From contig NZ_JANSUY010000005.1 of the NCBI RefSeq assembly GCF_024741135.1, positions 124,001 through 188,000 of the forward strand: a DNA stretch of 64,000 bases. Direction: 5' to 3'. Below, piece by piece: positions 44,477 through 54,675 of this stretch (the stretch's first letter is position 1; each line of letters begins with the position of its first letter). The stretch is from Aquiflexum gelatinilyticum. GTDB lineage: Bacteria > Bacteroidota > Bacteroidia > Cytophagales > Cyclobacteriaceae. The notes beneath the pieces were generated by a model. It was not told where the DNA came from. It ran no database searches and was given only the letters and a program-made list of their open reading frames with translations. A program made the translations under genes and the position numbers.

Positions 44477-46927
44477 TTAATCTGACTTTAAGGACTTCAC
44501 AGGATTTGACCATGAAGACTTGATAGTCTGTGCACTTACTATAAAGACCGAGAAGAGAATTCCGATGAAAATCGCAACTATGAAAATCCAAATACTCATC
44601 TGCGTTTTGACAGCAAAATCATTGAGCCACTGCTGCATCATGTAATAGCTTACAGGAAGTGCCAAAATGATCCCAATGACTGTAATGCTGAGGAATTGCT
44701 TGTTGAAAAGCATGGAAATCTCCATCGTCGTCGCTCCCAATACTTTTCGGATACCTATTTCTTTGATCCTGCTCGCAATGGTCAGCGAAGCCATGGCGAA
44801 TAATCCCAATCCGGCAATGATGATGGCCAAAATAGCTGCGATTGAAACCAAAGTTCTGAGGCTTTGATCTTGGGTATATTGGTTGGCTATGGTATCGTCC
44901 AAAAAACTGTAATTAAACGGATCCGAACCATAGACCGCTTTCCAAATGCCATTTATTTTGGAAACAGTCGCAGGTATGTCTTTTGACTGTATTTTGACAA
45001 AAATCTTTGGATTCATCTGCTCATTCATCATCAAAGAGTGCAAGCCAGGAAAGAAATTATCATGGGACAAAATCATGATCGCTGGAGACACCTCCCTGTA
45101 CAAACTTTCAAAATGAAAATCCTTCACCAAGCCAATTGCCCTGTTTTCAGGAAATCCTCTTTTGCTTTCCAAGGAATTGCCAAAAACAGAATCCCATCCT
45201 AAAGCCGTCCTCATCGATTCATTCAATATAAATCCTCCTGTTCTGTCCGAAGGGATACTAGCCATGAAATTTCTACCTTCGATAAAATCCAGTCCGAAAA
45301 TATCAGCAAAATTTTCATCTACAATATTGATCCTGAACTCAATGTTTTTGTCCTCCGGTGTATCAAATCCTGCACTGAACCAAGCATTGTCCCCATACAT
45401 GGAAGTGGCCATTGCCACTTTTTCAACTTCAGACATCTTTTGTACTTCATTCTTGAAAACCTGCCCATATTCAAATCCTTTATTGATAAAATCCCCCAAA
45501 CCTTGGGATGCAGGAGGAGGCACATTGATCTGAAGAATGGCGGTATGGTTGATTCCCAGCTCATGATTTTCTATGGTTTTCATTTGCCTATACATCACTA
45601 AAGTGCATGTAATCAGAAAAATAGAAATGAAAAACTGAAACCCAAGCAATGTCAATCGGAGACCCTGTTTGCCAAACTTTAGGCTCATATTTGATTTCAA
45701 TACCTCTACCGGTTTGAATGAAGTGAGGAAAACAGCAGGATAAAAGCCTGCCAACAAGGCTATGAAAACTCCTAGACCCAAAATGATAAAGACCTGTACC
45801 GGCAAAAATGATATGGCCAAACCTGTATCCATCAACTTATTGAAAGTTGGCAGGAAGAATATTGCCAACAAAATTCCCAAGCCCAAAGAAGCAAAAGTGA
45901 TCAGAACGGATTCAGCCATAAACTGACCAAAAAGCTGTCCGCTTCCTGCACCCATTGACTTCCTCACTCCCACTTCTTTGGCACGTCCTGCAGAATTGCC
46001 GATCGCCATCGTAGTAAAATTGATACAGGCGATCAAAATGATCAATAATCCTATTGCTCCCAAAATCCATAGAATCCTTGGATTCAAAACCGATGCTGTT
46101 CCTTCAGGAATATCGGTATTCATATGAATGTCGCTCAGTGGCTGAAGTGAAAAAGTATAATCAATCGGATCTTCTCTGTCAGTAAACAGCCTCTTGATAT
46201 AAGCCTGCATAGCTTCTTCAAAGATTTTACCTTGGGCAGGTTCCTTCACCATGATATAGCCATCACCAAACACCATATACCAATGTTCCCTTTGTTCTGC
46301 TGTATACAAAATATCAGCATTGGTATCCAACATCAGCAATTCATAAGTCAAGCTGGAATTTGCTGGAGCATCCTCAATTACTCCTGCTACATTGAAGCTG
46401 ACGAAGTCATTTGCAAGTCGGATCAAAAGGTTCTTTCCAACCGGATCTTCATCCCCAAAATATTTTTTGGAAGTGCTTTCTGACAAAATAATGTCAGCCC
46501 GCATTTCTGAGGATTTGGGATAACTTCCATTACGCATTTTAAATGAAAACATCTCAAAAAAAGCCGGACTAACCATCATCACTGATTGGTTGAATCCTTC
46601 CCCACCTTCCACTTTTGATAAAAAATTATTGGAAACCACATTGGTGAAAATCATTTCTGAACCGAAGTTCTCTTCCATTACAGGTTTCAATGCCAAAGGA
46701 ATCCCGGAAGATTTGGTAACCTCAACTCCATTTTTATAGGTGGACAATACTCTGTAAACTGAATCCTTGGAATGATGGAAATCATCAAAGCTAAGCTGAT
46801 GTTGGATGTAAAAAAATAACAACACCGTTGATGCCACTCCGATTGTCAGCCCCAATAAATTGATGGCCGTATAAGTCTTGTTTTTAAGCAGGTTACGGAA
46901 ACCTATTTTAAGATAGTTCTTCCACAT
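44477..46927 (-). CDS. MacB/FtsX-type ABC permease, perm 11 (divergent)
   Basis: An 816-residue permease with start at 46927 (MWKNYLKIGFRNLLKNK), preferred over an ATG at 46972 that would add 15 unrelated residues. Helix 1 is at about 20-42, and LQPLSDIHMNT closes the first periplasmic domain. The first FtsX signature departs from the rest: NFTTMAIGNSAGRAKEVGVR replaces NFMNLSTAR. The last block has SRIKEIGIRKVLGATTME, and the C-terminus is NPVKSLKSD. It has a sigma-54-like promoter and dyad of its own upstream and so appears to head the perm 11 to perm 9 block. Confidence 0.93.
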   Translation of the reverse strand: MWKNYLKIGFRNLLKNKTYTAINLLGLTIGVASTVLLFFYIQHQLSFDDFHHSKDSVYRVLSTYKNGVEVTKSSGIPLALKPVMEENFGSEMIFTNVVSNNFLSKVEGGEGFNQSVMMVSPAFFEMFSFKMRNGSYPKSSEMRADIILSESTSKKYFGDEDPVGKNLLIRLANDFVSFNVAGVIEDAPANSSLTYELLMLDTNADILYTAEQREHWYMVFGDGYIMVKEPAQGKIFEEAMQAYIKRLFTDREDPIDYTFSLQPLSDIHMNTDIPEGTASVLNPRILWILGAIGLLIILIACINFTTMAIGNSAGRAKEVGVRKSMGAGSGQLFGQFMAESVLITFASLGLGILLAIFFLPTFNKLMDTGLAISFLPVQVFIILGLGVFIALLAGFYPAVFLTSFKPVEVLKSNMSLKFGKQGLRLTLLGFQFFISIFLITCTLVMYRQMKTIENHELGINHTAILQINVPPPASQGLGDFINKGFEYGQVFKNEVQKMSEVEKVAMATSMYGDNAWFSAGFDTPEDKNIEFRINIVDENFADIFGLDFIEGRNFMASIPSDRTGGFILNESMRTALGWDSVFGNSLESKRGFPENRAIGLVKDFHFESLYREVSPAIMILSHDNFFPGLHSLMMNEQMNPKIFVKIQSKDIPATVSKINGIWKAVYGSDPFNYSFLDDTIANQYTQDQSLRTLVSIAAILAIIIAGLGLFAMASLTIASRIKEIGIRKVLGATTMEISMLFNKQFLSITVIGIILALPVSYYMMQQWLNDFAVKTQMSIWIFIVAIFIGILFSVFIVSAQTIKSSWSNPVKSLKSD

Positions 46928-47017
46928 AGGTCGATATATTGTAATGGTAAATGACAGTTGGATATTTCCCAAAAGGGCTATTTAATTTTTTGGTTGGAAT
47001 TTTATATAAGGTCCTTA

Positions 47018-47032
47018 ACCATTGACATGCCA
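47018..47032 (-). promoter_or_regulatory. sigma-54-like promoter of perm 11
   Basis: The minus strand reads TGGCAT-GTCAA-TGGT. The -24 box is good and the -12 box weak. It lies about 90 bases from the perm 11 ATG, with a CGTACA-N4-TGTTCG dyad after a 59-base gap upstream. It resembles the adaptor promoter closely (TGGCATGTTAATTGG). Confidence 0.45.
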
Positions 47033-47091
47033 ATCAAAAGATTTGAAATTGAGGAAATTAGGCCTATTTAATGATTAAAAAATTTGATATC

Positions 47092-47107
47092 CGAACAGGT
47101 TTGTACG
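47092..47107 (-). promoter_or_regulatory. candidate activator-binding dyad (perm 11)
   Basis: The minus strand reads CGTACAAACCTGTTCG, with a further CGTCCGTACA overlapping upstream (to 47117), so two overlapping half-site pairs are possible. The N4 spacing of the two 6-base arms is the same as at the other three sites. Confidence 0.42.
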
Positions 47108-47169
47108 TGTACGGACGAAAGTAAAAAAACCCAGAAATGTAAAAATCGAAAAACAAGAAATCGCTATTT

Positions 47170-47212
47170 CGAAAAAATAAAAAAAGACTGTCGGAATTGA
47201 ACCGACAGTCTT
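47170..47212 (-). terminator. terminator after the carboxylesterase gene
   Basis: Perfect 10-bp arms AGACTGTCGG and CCGACAGTCT around a 7-base loop, followed on the minus strand by a T6-7 run and further T-rich DNA. It begins 30 bases past the stop codon and separates this gene from the perm 11 promoter. Confidence 0.85.
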
Positions 47213-47241
47213 GATGGTTTTATTGCAAACAACCTTAAAAT

Positions 47242-48903
47242 CTACGCTTTAGGCAAAGTCATCCTCGCTGCCCTGTCAGGATCATTTTTGACTTCACAGG
47301 TATCATTGAGTACCATTGTTTCACCTTTATCGGGAGTGAATTTTGGCCAATTGGGCAAGGTTCCGGTGTTCGGGTTTCCTGTTTTCATAAAAGCCAAAAG
47401 GGATGCAGACATTTTATCCGAGAGCATTTTTGGCCGCTTTCCTCCGCCGGTATGGGTGTACATCCTGTCTGTATTGTCAAACCAAAAGCAGATGTCTATA
47501 CAGTGAAAAGCCCTCATCCTACCATTGTAGAGATTAGGTTCCCAACCAAACCAAGCCATGTAAACGGGAGCTTTTTGTTTTGATTTGGCATTTCCGGTAG
47601 CCACTGCACCTTGCCGGTTGGAGGCAACCAAAGCCATGATTTCTGCAGGCTTTTTACCGGGAAAATTTGAATTGTAGGCATTTACGATTTCAGCGGTTTT
47701 GTCTCCAAATCTTGGTTTCAATTGTTCGATGACGCCGTTCAGGTCAATTGCTTCCAATTGCGGATTGGCCCTTGTTGCGCTCCATTCGTGGAAGGTGGTA
47801 CAGATCATCAAAGGCATTTCTGAATCATGGCTGTTTGGGTTAGAGAAAAACTCTCCCTTAGGAATATTGACACCATCTGCCACTGGCCCAAAACCACCAC
47901 GGAAACCTGGCTGAGGAAATTCCTTTCGCATCCTATCCATGGCTTTGTTTGCGATCGTCAGGTATTCCCTCCAAGGAATATCATGGAGTTTGTCAATGGA
48001 ATCAGGGGTCAAACCTGCAGCTTCTACCACATATTGCCCTAATTTTCTGCTGTATTCCTGATCATTGGCTGTCAGCATACTTCCGCTCAAAGCTACACCC
48101 TTATGCACCAATCCTTTGGAAGCTGGCATCGCCATGGTTGCGGTCACTTTGGCGCCGCCACCCGACTGACCCATGATGGTGACATTGCCCGGATCTCCAC
48201 CAAAGTTTGCAATGTTGTCCCTCACCCAGTGTAGTGAGGCAATGATATCAAGCATACTCACATTCCCAGAATGGGCATACTTGTCCCCTCCTACTCCGGA
48301 AAGGTCTGTAAACCCGATCGGACCGAGACGGTGGTTGATCGATACAAAAACCATGTCTCCGTTTTTGGCAAAATTTTCACCATGATAGCCGTCTTGTTCT
48401 ATCGCATTACCATTGGTAAATCCACCTCCATGCAACCAAACCAATACGGGCCGCTTTTTTCCATCCGCTATGGCATTTGTCCATACATTGAGTTTGAGGC
48501 AATCTTCGCTAAGGTCATCATAGTTCCAATGGTCAGCAAAGGAATAATGCACATTGGCGTACCTGTTGTCCATGATTTGCGGTGCGGTATTTCCCCACCA
48601 GATCGTATCTTTGACCCCTTCCCATTTCTCAGGTTTTTGGGGAGGCATAAAACGGTTTTTACCAGCAGTATTGGCACCGTATGGCACACCCAAAAACGTA
48701 TATACGCCATTGAGTCTGTATCCCTTAATTTTCCCAAAAGTGGTTTCGGCGACAGCTATGTCATCACCGATCTGTAGAAACTGCTCTCCATCAGCCATGT
48801 TTTCTGTTTGGGAGCTTGTTGCATTCGCTACAAATGGAACGGCAGCGATACCGGCAGTACCAATGCCGATTTTTTGTAAAAATTCACGTCGGTTATTCTT
48901 CAT
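47242..48903 (-). CDS. Tat-exported type B carboxylesterase
   Basis: 553 residues. The N-terminus MKNNRREFLQKIGIGTAGIA is a twin-arginine signal (Arg5-Arg6), so the folded enzyme is exported. It is a carboxylesterase/para-nitrobenzyl esterase-like alpha/beta hydrolase with oxyanion motif WLHGGGF (His158-Gly161), the DCLKLNVW segment, and the nucleophile elbow GQSGGG (Ser247). The acid and His of the triad should follow, with the His probably in MRAFHCIDICFWFDN. It should hydrolyse ester bonds of small lipophilic substrates in the periplasm. It is inserted between perm 11 and perm 12, has its own terminator, and its link with transport is not shown. Confidence 0.87.
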   Translation of the reverse strand: MKNNRREFLQKIGIGTAGIAAVPFVANATSSQTENMADGEQFLQIGDDIAVAETTFGKIKGYRLNGVYTFLGVPYGANTAGKNRFMPPQKPEKWEGVKDTIWWGNTAPQIMDNRYANVHYSFADHWNYDDLSEDCLKLNVWTNAIADGKKRPVLVWLHGGGFTNGNAIEQDGYHGENFAKNGDMVFVSINHRLGPIGFTDLSGVGGDKYAHSGNVSMLDIIASLHWVRDNIANFGGDPGNVTIMGQSGGGAKVTATMAMPASKGLVHKGVALSGSMLTANDQEYSRKLGQYVVEAAGLTPDSIDKLHDIPWREYLTIANKAMDRMRKEFPQPGFRGGFGPVADGVNIPKGEFFSNPNSHDSEMPLMICTTFHEWSATRANPQLEAIDLNGVIEQLKPRFGDKTAEIVNAYNSNFPGKKPAEIMALVASNRQGAVATGNAKSKQKAPVYMAWFGWEPNLYNGRMRAFHCIDICFWFDNTDRMYTHTGGGKRPKMLSDKMSASLLAFMKTGNPNTGTLPNWPKFTPDKGETMVLNDTCEVKNDPDRAARMTLPKA

Positions 48904-49149
48904 CAGGTTTATGGTTAAGAGTTTATTCTATTGTCTCAAATTGTGTAAATAGATATTCATTTCCTAACCATTCATCACTTTTCATCTAACGAGGCATTTA
49001 AACAGGACTTTCAAAAATTCTGATCAAACAAAAATTCATTTTAAGGATGAAAGATTAATTTCGGATTGAAATGTAACATTTGATTATCCAAATCATCATA
49101 TTCTATCGATACTTTGTCCTTTTCATTCCAAACCCAACTGAAACAAAAC

Positions 49150-49773
49150 ATGCAGCAAATCAAGGATAATTTTTTGGCACAACTCGTCATAATTTATACC
49201 AGATATTTATTGGGAGGCGGATTTGTATTTGCCAGTCTGATCAAAATCAAAGGATTAAGATTTACGACTGAAAGCGGGGAAAATGAAGCTTTTGGAACTG
49301 CTTTTCATTTTTTTGAAACAATGTATCGGACAGGTATTTATTGGCAATTTTTAGGATGGGGACAATTGATAGCTGGATTGCTATTGATGACACAGCGCTA
49401 TGCCAAATTGGGTACGGTGGTCAATTTACCGATTATCCTGAATGTCTTTGTGATCACTATTTCAATGGATTTCAATTACACCCCCGTCATCACAGGTATG
49501 ATGTTGTTTGCCAATCTTGTTCTATTGGTATGGCATTGGAATGAATTGAGGACGTTGATAGATCTTCCTACGATACCAGACAGGCCTAACAGGCTCGAAG
49601 ACCAAAAGTCTTGGGAGATCACAGGCTTGGTGTTATTCCTTTATACTGCCGGATATAGGCTTTTTACAGACAGGTATGACCCCATATTCTGGTTCGGAAT
49701 CTGTGCATTAATCGGATTAGGGGGATTGGTTTTTGGATTGAAATTATCAAAAAACAAAAAACCCGAAGTGTAA
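49150..49773 (+). CDS. DoxX-like membrane protein
   Basis: 207 residues from the ATG at 49150 (MQQIKDNFLAQLVIIYTRYL); an upstream TTG in frame (49114) is less likely. About six membrane helices (8-30, 70-90, 98-118, 120-138, 165-182, 185-203). The first two resemble the DoxX family pattern of a GGGFVFASLIKIKG loop and a GWGQLIAGLLLM helix. Members of this family are membrane proteins of mixed or unknown function, some in quinone-linked redox or organic-acid metabolism. It is one of two plus-strand genes inside the permease array and ends in a hairpin shared with perm 12. Confidence 0.68.
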   Translation: MQQIKDNFLAQLVIIYTRYLLGGGFVFASLIKIKGLRFTTESGENEAFGTAFHFFETMYRTGIYWQFLGWGQLIAGLLLMTQRYAKLGTVVNLPIILNVFVITISMDFNYTPVITGMMLFANLVLLVWHWNELRTLIDLPTIPDRPNRLEDQKSWEITGLVLFLYTAGYRLFTDRYDPIFWFGICALIGLGGLVFGLKLSKNKKPEV

Positions 49774-49786
49774 AATACTTCGGGTT
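49760..49786. terminator. bidirectional terminator between the DoxX-like gene and perm 12
   Basis: Perfect 10-bp arms AACCCGAAGT and ACTTCGGGTT around GTAAAAT, overlapping the stop codon of the plus-strand gene. On the minus strand it runs into TTTTTTGTTTTTTG and should end transcription from the perm 14-12 block; on the plus strand only AAAAAG follows, so termination there is doubtful. Confidence 0.78.
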
Positions 49787-49805
49787 AAAAAGAGGATAAT
49801 ATTTA

Positions 49806-52175
49806 TCACTCACTTTTAAGCGTATTTGCTGGATTTATTTGTGCTGCTTTGAGTGCCTGCATGGTGACTGTCAAGTATGCAATGGATAATATAACGCCAG
49901 CTGCCATTGGAATAAACCACCATTCGAAATCGATCTTATAAGCATATCCTGACAACCAATCCTGCATCAACCAATATCCAACCGCCGATCCTATCAAGAT
50001 GGATACCGCTACGATCATGATAAATTCCCTGTTGATGACATTTAAAATGGAAGCTGTAGATGCGCCCAACACTTTGCGAATTCCTATTTCTTTTGTTTTT
50101 TGCTCTGCCACATGGGCGGATAAGCCAAATAATCCAAGACATGAGATCAGGATCGTCAGGATACTGAAGTACTTGGCCAAGTCCCTGATTCTTACGTCTT
50201 CATTATACATATTGGCATAATTTTCATCCATAAAGGTATATTGAAAAGGAAAATCAGGATTCAACTCTTCAGAAAGTGCTTTGATGGAAGCAATGGTCGT
50301 TTGAATATCTGCAGTATTCAATCTTACAAAGCCATTAGAACCAAATTCCCGGTCCAATAATATCACAACCGGTTCCATGTTTTGATGGAAACTCTGAAAA
50401 TGGAAATCTTCCACCACTCCTGTGATTGTTCTTTCCTCTCCCCACATGTTAAATGAAACAGCCTCAGGATTATCATTAGTGATCAATTCATAAGCCCTTC
50501 TGTTAATAATTGCTCCCTGGACAGAATCAGCACCTTTTGCCGGATTAAAATCTTCACCGTGGATCAGTTTCATGCCGGTAGTTTCCAGAAAGTCATAATC
50601 CACCCGCATGATTTCAAATAAAGCATTGAATTCAGGATCCTTTCCTTCCCAATTCACTCCTCCCGTATTTGAGTTTCTTCCCAACAATGAATGGTTGGAT
50701 TTTGAAACAGATTTGATATCCGGGTTTTGCTTCAACCTATTTTTAAAAGCATCATAATTTTCTTGAAGATTTCCTTCCAATGGGATGACCAGAAGTTGTT
50801 CTTTGTCATATCCCAGGTCTTGATTCAAGGCGAAATTTATCTGCTGGTAGACAACCACAGTGGCTACAATCAAGATGGTAGCGAGAATAAACTGGAACAA
50901 AACCAAACCCTTTCTGGCAATCGCAACTCCCTTGCCGGATTTGGTATGACTTCTGAAAACTGAAACCACTTTGGTGGCCGAAAGGTAAAATGCCGGATAG
51001 CTGCCGGCAACCAAGCCTGTAAATAACAACACACCAAGATATTGTATCCAAAAATTGGAGTCATCGTAAGGTATTTGCATCGTTTTACCTGTAAGGTCAT
51101 TGAACACCGGCAAAGTCAGCTGTACGAGTAACAGAGCCAAAATGGAAGCAAAGAATGTAATCAAAAGTGACTCACTCAAAAACTGCTTGACTAAAGCACC
51201 CTTTTCGGCACCCACCACTTTTCTTACTCCTACTTCTTTGGCTCTTTTTTGGGATTTTGCGGTGGATAGATTCATGAAATTGATACATGCAATCAGCAAC
51301 ACAAACAATCCTATCAAAGCAAATAACTTAACATATTCAATTCTGCCGCCCTGCTGAATTCCGTCCTTGAATTCTCCATGGAGATAAAGTTCTTTTTGGG
51401 GATAGGCAAAAAGTTTGACATTACTGCCTTCGTTTCTTTCTAGTATAAAATTTTCAAGTTTTGCAGAAAACGCCTGCCAATCTGTTTGTTTATTCAACCG
51501 GACAATGGTACTCGGGCCATTATTTCCCCATTCTTTCAGCCAGGAATTATATGGTTTTTCGGACATAAACTTAAAAGGAAGCAAATATTCCAAAGTAGTG
51601 CTGCTGGTATTGGGTATAGATTCCAATACTCCCTGAACTACAAAAGGGGTTTCACCTTCTGATTCTTTGAGCAAGAGTGTTTCACCGATAACATCTGTTT
51701 TACCAAATAATTTAATGGCTGCTTCTTTGGTCAAAACGATATGGGTCTTTTCGGCGAGGGCCGTTTCCCTATTTCCATGGAGGAGGTCATATTGCAGAAT
51801 ATGGAGGTAATCTTCTCCCGCAAAGAACCCGTTCAGTTTGATTTTTGTATCTTCTTTTGCAAATAGTTTTTCTTCATGCCATGAAAATGTAGCTGCTTTT
51901 TCTACCTCCGGGAAGACATTCTTCAGTTCATCAGCCAATATTCCCGGCGTTGAAGTAGTCGTAAAAACATCAGCCCCGTACTTTTGATGCTCCATGATTC
52001 GATACACCTGATCAATTTCAGTAAAGTGACGGTTCATATTCAATTCACTTTTGACCCAAAGGCCGATCAGAATGGCAGCCCAAAGGCCAAGGGCCAAGCC
52101 AAAAAGGTTGATAAAGAAAGTAAGCTTATGCTTAGCAAAGCCCCTAATTGCGATCTTGAGGTAGTTGGCAAACAT
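49806..52175 (-). CDS. MacB/FtsX-type ABC permease, perm 12
   Basis: A 789-residue permease starting MFANYLKIAIRGFAKHKLTF. With perm 14 it forms a recognisable subgroup: shorter length, AIRxFxKH followed by LTFxINL, and a helix 1 ending WVKSELNMNRHF where others have the ELSYDKF form. The first periplasmic domain ends AYPQKELYLHG instead of LQPLxDIH. The first FtsX signature is NFMNLSTAKSQKRAKEVGVR and the last QKTKEIGIRKVLGASTAS, with C-terminus NPANTLKSE. It is the third permease behind the ATPase and ends at a strong terminator, so it likely closes the core operon. Confidence 0.93.
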   Translation of the reverse strand: MFANYLKIAIRGFAKHKLTFFINLFGLALGLWAAILIGLWVKSELNMNRHFTEIDQVYRIMEHQKYGADVFTTTSTPGILADELKNVFPEVEKAATFSWHEEKLFAKEDTKIKLNGFFAGEDYLHILQYDLLHGNRETALAEKTHIVLTKEAAIKLFGKTDVIGETLLLKESEGETPFVVQGVLESIPNTSSTTLEYLLPFKFMSEKPYNSWLKEWGNNGPSTIVRLNKQTDWQAFSAKLENFILERNEGSNVKLFAYPQKELYLHGEFKDGIQQGGRIEYVKLFALIGLFVLLIACINFMNLSTAKSQKRAKEVGVRKVVGAEKGALVKQFLSESLLITFFASILALLLVQLTLPVFNDLTGKTMQIPYDDSNFWIQYLGVLLFTGLVAGSYPAFYLSATKVVSVFRSHTKSGKGVAIARKGLVLFQFILATILIVATVVVYQQINFALNQDLGYDKEQLLVIPLEGNLQENYDAFKNRLKQNPDIKSVSKSNHSLLGRNSNTGGVNWEGKDPEFNALFEIMRVDYDFLETTGMKLIHGEDFNPAKGADSVQGAIINRRAYELITNDNPEAVSFNMWGEERTITGVVEDFHFQSFHQNMEPVVILLDREFGSNGFVRLNTADIQTTIASIKALSEELNPDFPFQYTFMDENYANMYNEDVRIRDLAKYFSILTILISCLGLFGLSAHVAEQKTKEIGIRKVLGASTASILNVINREFIMIVAVSILIGSAVGYWLMQDWLSGYAYKIDFEWWFIPMAAGVILSIAYLTVTMQALKAAQINPANTLKSE

Positions 52176-52244
52176 TGATAAATGTGGTTTAAGTTGGTTA
52201 TCTTTTAATTGTATTTTTAATTTGATCTATTCCGAAATTCGAGA

Positions 52245-54668
52245 TTATTCACTTTTTAAGATGCTGATAGGATTGGTACCGATGCTTTTAAAGGACTGGA
52301 TCGCCACAGTAAAGATTGCCAATACAAAACATCCCAAACCGGCAGTCGCAAAAACCCAAAGCTCAAATGGAATTCTAAACGCAAAGTCATCCAGCCAGGT
52401 CGAAACCAGAAAATAAGCCATTGGAATGGCAATCAAACACGCTATCAAAATCAGCTTCATATATCCAGAGGACAAAAGCAGAAAAATTTCAGACTCCCCG
52501 GCCCCAAATACTTTTCTGATTCCGATTTCTTTTGCGCGCTGTTGTACGGAATATGCTGTCAACCCAAACAATCCCAAAAATGCAATGAATATGGACATGA
52601 CAGTCAGCGCATTCATCAGCTTACCCATCTGCAATTCAGATTGGTAAACAGCCTGAAAATCAGCGTCAAGAAAAGAGTAATTCATGGGAACTCTTGGTTC
52701 AAACAGCTTCCAGTTTTCTTGCAACTCAGCAATGCCATCTTCAAAATTTTCCGGATTAAGCCTAACGGTGATGTAGTCCCGCAGAAAATAATCATCCATA
52801 TATTCGATCACCAATGGTTTGATTTCCTGCCTGAGAGATTCAAAATTAAAGTCTTTCAATATGCCTACCACTTCCAATTCCGCCTCATCTTCATCTCCAC
52901 GGTTTTTGATGATCTTTTGTCCAATTGCTTTGTCACTGATTCCCAACACTTTTGCAGCTTTTTCATTGATCAAAACTTTATACTTATCAGATCCGGCAAT
53001 GTCAGTGAAATTTCGTCCTTCAACGATTTCCATGTTCAAAGTAGATACAAATTCATGATCAGCCTCATACCAATTCATGCCATTGTCGGTTATGATTTGG
53101 GGAAGATTAAAATTCCTCATTTGGAAATTTCCTGGAAGCGGAATACCTGTAGAAAAACTGAGTGAACTGACCGATGAACTTGAAGCAAACCTCCGTTTGA
53201 AATCTTCCCTTTCTTCGTTTTTGATTTCACCGTCATTGTGGATGATAAGCAGCTGCTCTCTGTCAAATCCCACATTTGTATTTTGGATAAAACTGAGTTG
53301 CCGCTGTACTACCAATGCGCAAATAATCAATATCAATGAAATGCTAAACTGAAAAACGACCAATCCACTTCTTAGACCGATGGTATTTTTACCCTGCATC
53401 TGTACTCCTTTGATGACCTTGAGAGGCTTGAAAGATGAAAGATAAAATGCCGGATAAAACCCTGCCATCAAAGTAAGAAGGATAATGAGGATAGGCGCTA
53501 CTCCCCAAATCCATGAAAACTGAAAAATATTGAACTGAATCTGTTTATTGCTGATCTCGTTGAAAGTCCCATTGAGCAGCTCAACCAAAACCATTGCCAA
53601 GAAAGTACTGGCCACTACCAGAAAAAACGCCTCAGTCAAAAATTGACCAACCAATTGGAATTTACTTGAACCCATCACTTTTCTCACTCCCACTTCCATA
53701 GATCTTTTGGCGCCTTTGGCAGTGGACAAATTCATAAAATTGATACTTGCCAAAAGCAAAATGATGCCGGCTACAATTGAGAAAATGTTTACATAGCTTT
53801 CGTAACTATTGGCTTCATGCTCCCTTAGCAAATGGGAATGGAGGTGGATATCTTGGACAGGCTGAAGGCCAAAAAAGAAATCAGTTCCTGACTGTTCACC
53901 CGATAGTCTTGGCACAATTTGATCCGTCACTACCTGTCCAAGTTTTCCTTCAACTGATAAGACTTCTCCATTTGGAATCTTGACATAAGTATGTAAGATT
54001 GACCACATCCAATTGTCCATCAGGAAAATTTCCCTGTGCATATCGAGGTTGTGAACCAGCATATCAAAATGAAAGTGGGATTGCACAGGGATATCCTTAA
54101 TAACTGCACCCACCATGGCGAGATCAGTAGATCCGGATCCAATAAGTATGTTTTTTCCTACCGCCTCTCTGGCTGTAATGTCTCCAAAATACCTTTTGGC
54201 CGTTGATTCTGTAAGAATGACACTTTTACCACCTGATAGGGAATTAGGATTTCCCGCCAGGATTTCAAAATCAAAAACTTCGAAGAAATTAGGCTCAGCA
54301 TAGAACACTGATGCTTCTCTAAATATCTGATCCGCATTGGGGCCTGATTCGGGCTGAACAGTAAAATCATTCCATTTTAATATCCTTGTGACTGCTTCAA
54401 CCTCCGGAAAATTTTCACCCAAAACCCTGCCAAGTGGTGGCGGCGCAGTGGCATACTGAGAACCTTCTCCTATACCCCAATGAGAAGTCACCCGATAGAT
54501 GCTTTCAGAATGACCATAAAAACGATCATAACTTTTTTCATCTACGATAAAAAATAAAATCATAAAAAATCCTGCAATGCCAATTGTCAGTCCTGAAATA
54601 TTCAAGATGGTAAACATCCTGTTTTTGTTTAGGGCTCTCCAGGCTATGAGAAAATGGTTCTTTAACAT
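52245..54668 (-). CDS. MacB/FtsX-type ABC permease, perm 13
   Basis: An 807-residue permease starting MLKNHFLIAWRALNKNR. Helix 1 is at about 20-42, and LQPVQDIHLHS closes the first periplasmic domain. The first FtsX signature is NFMNLSTAKGAKRSMEVGVR and the last QRAKEIGIRKVFGAGESE, with C-terminus NPISILKSE. Its start lies 7 bases from the stop of perm 14 and its stop 69 bases from perm 12, so co-transcription is very likely. It belongs to the general subgroup, unlike its two neighbours, which makes simple tandem duplication of the trio unlikely. Confidence 0.93.
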   Translation of the reverse strand: MLKNHFLIAWRALNKNRMFTILNISGLTIGIAGFFMILFFIVDEKSYDRFYGHSESIYRVTSHWGIGEGSQYATAPPPLGRVLGENFPEVEAVTRILKWNDFTVQPESGPNADQIFREASVFYAEPNFFEVFDFEILAGNPNSLSGGKSVILTESTAKRYFGDITAREAVGKNILIGSGSTDLAMVGAVIKDIPVQSHFHFDMLVHNLDMHREIFLMDNWMWSILHTYVKIPNGEVLSVEGKLGQVVTDQIVPRLSGEQSGTDFFFGLQPVQDIHLHSHLLREHEANSYESYVNIFSIVAGIILLLASINFMNLSTAKGAKRSMEVGVRKVMGSSKFQLVGQFLTEAFFLVVASTFLAMVLVELLNGTFNEISNKQIQFNIFQFSWIWGVAPILIILLTLMAGFYPAFYLSSFKPLKVIKGVQMQGKNTIGLRSGLVVFQFSISLILIICALVVQRQLSFIQNTNVGFDREQLLIIHNDGEIKNEEREDFKRRFASSSSVSSLSFSTGIPLPGNFQMRNFNLPQIITDNGMNWYEADHEFVSTLNMEIVEGRNFTDIAGSDKYKVLINEKAAKVLGISDKAIGQKIIKNRGDEDEAELEVVGILKDFNFESLRQEIKPLVIEYMDDYFLRDYITVRLNPENFEDGIAELQENWKLFEPRVPMNYSFLDADFQAVYQSELQMGKLMNALTVMSIFIAFLGLFGLTAYSVQQRAKEIGIRKVFGAGESEIFLLLSSGYMKLILIACLIAIPMAYFLVSTWLDDFAFRIPFELWVFATAGLGCFVLAIFTVAIQSFKSIGTNPISILKSE

Positions 54669-54675
54669 GAGGCTA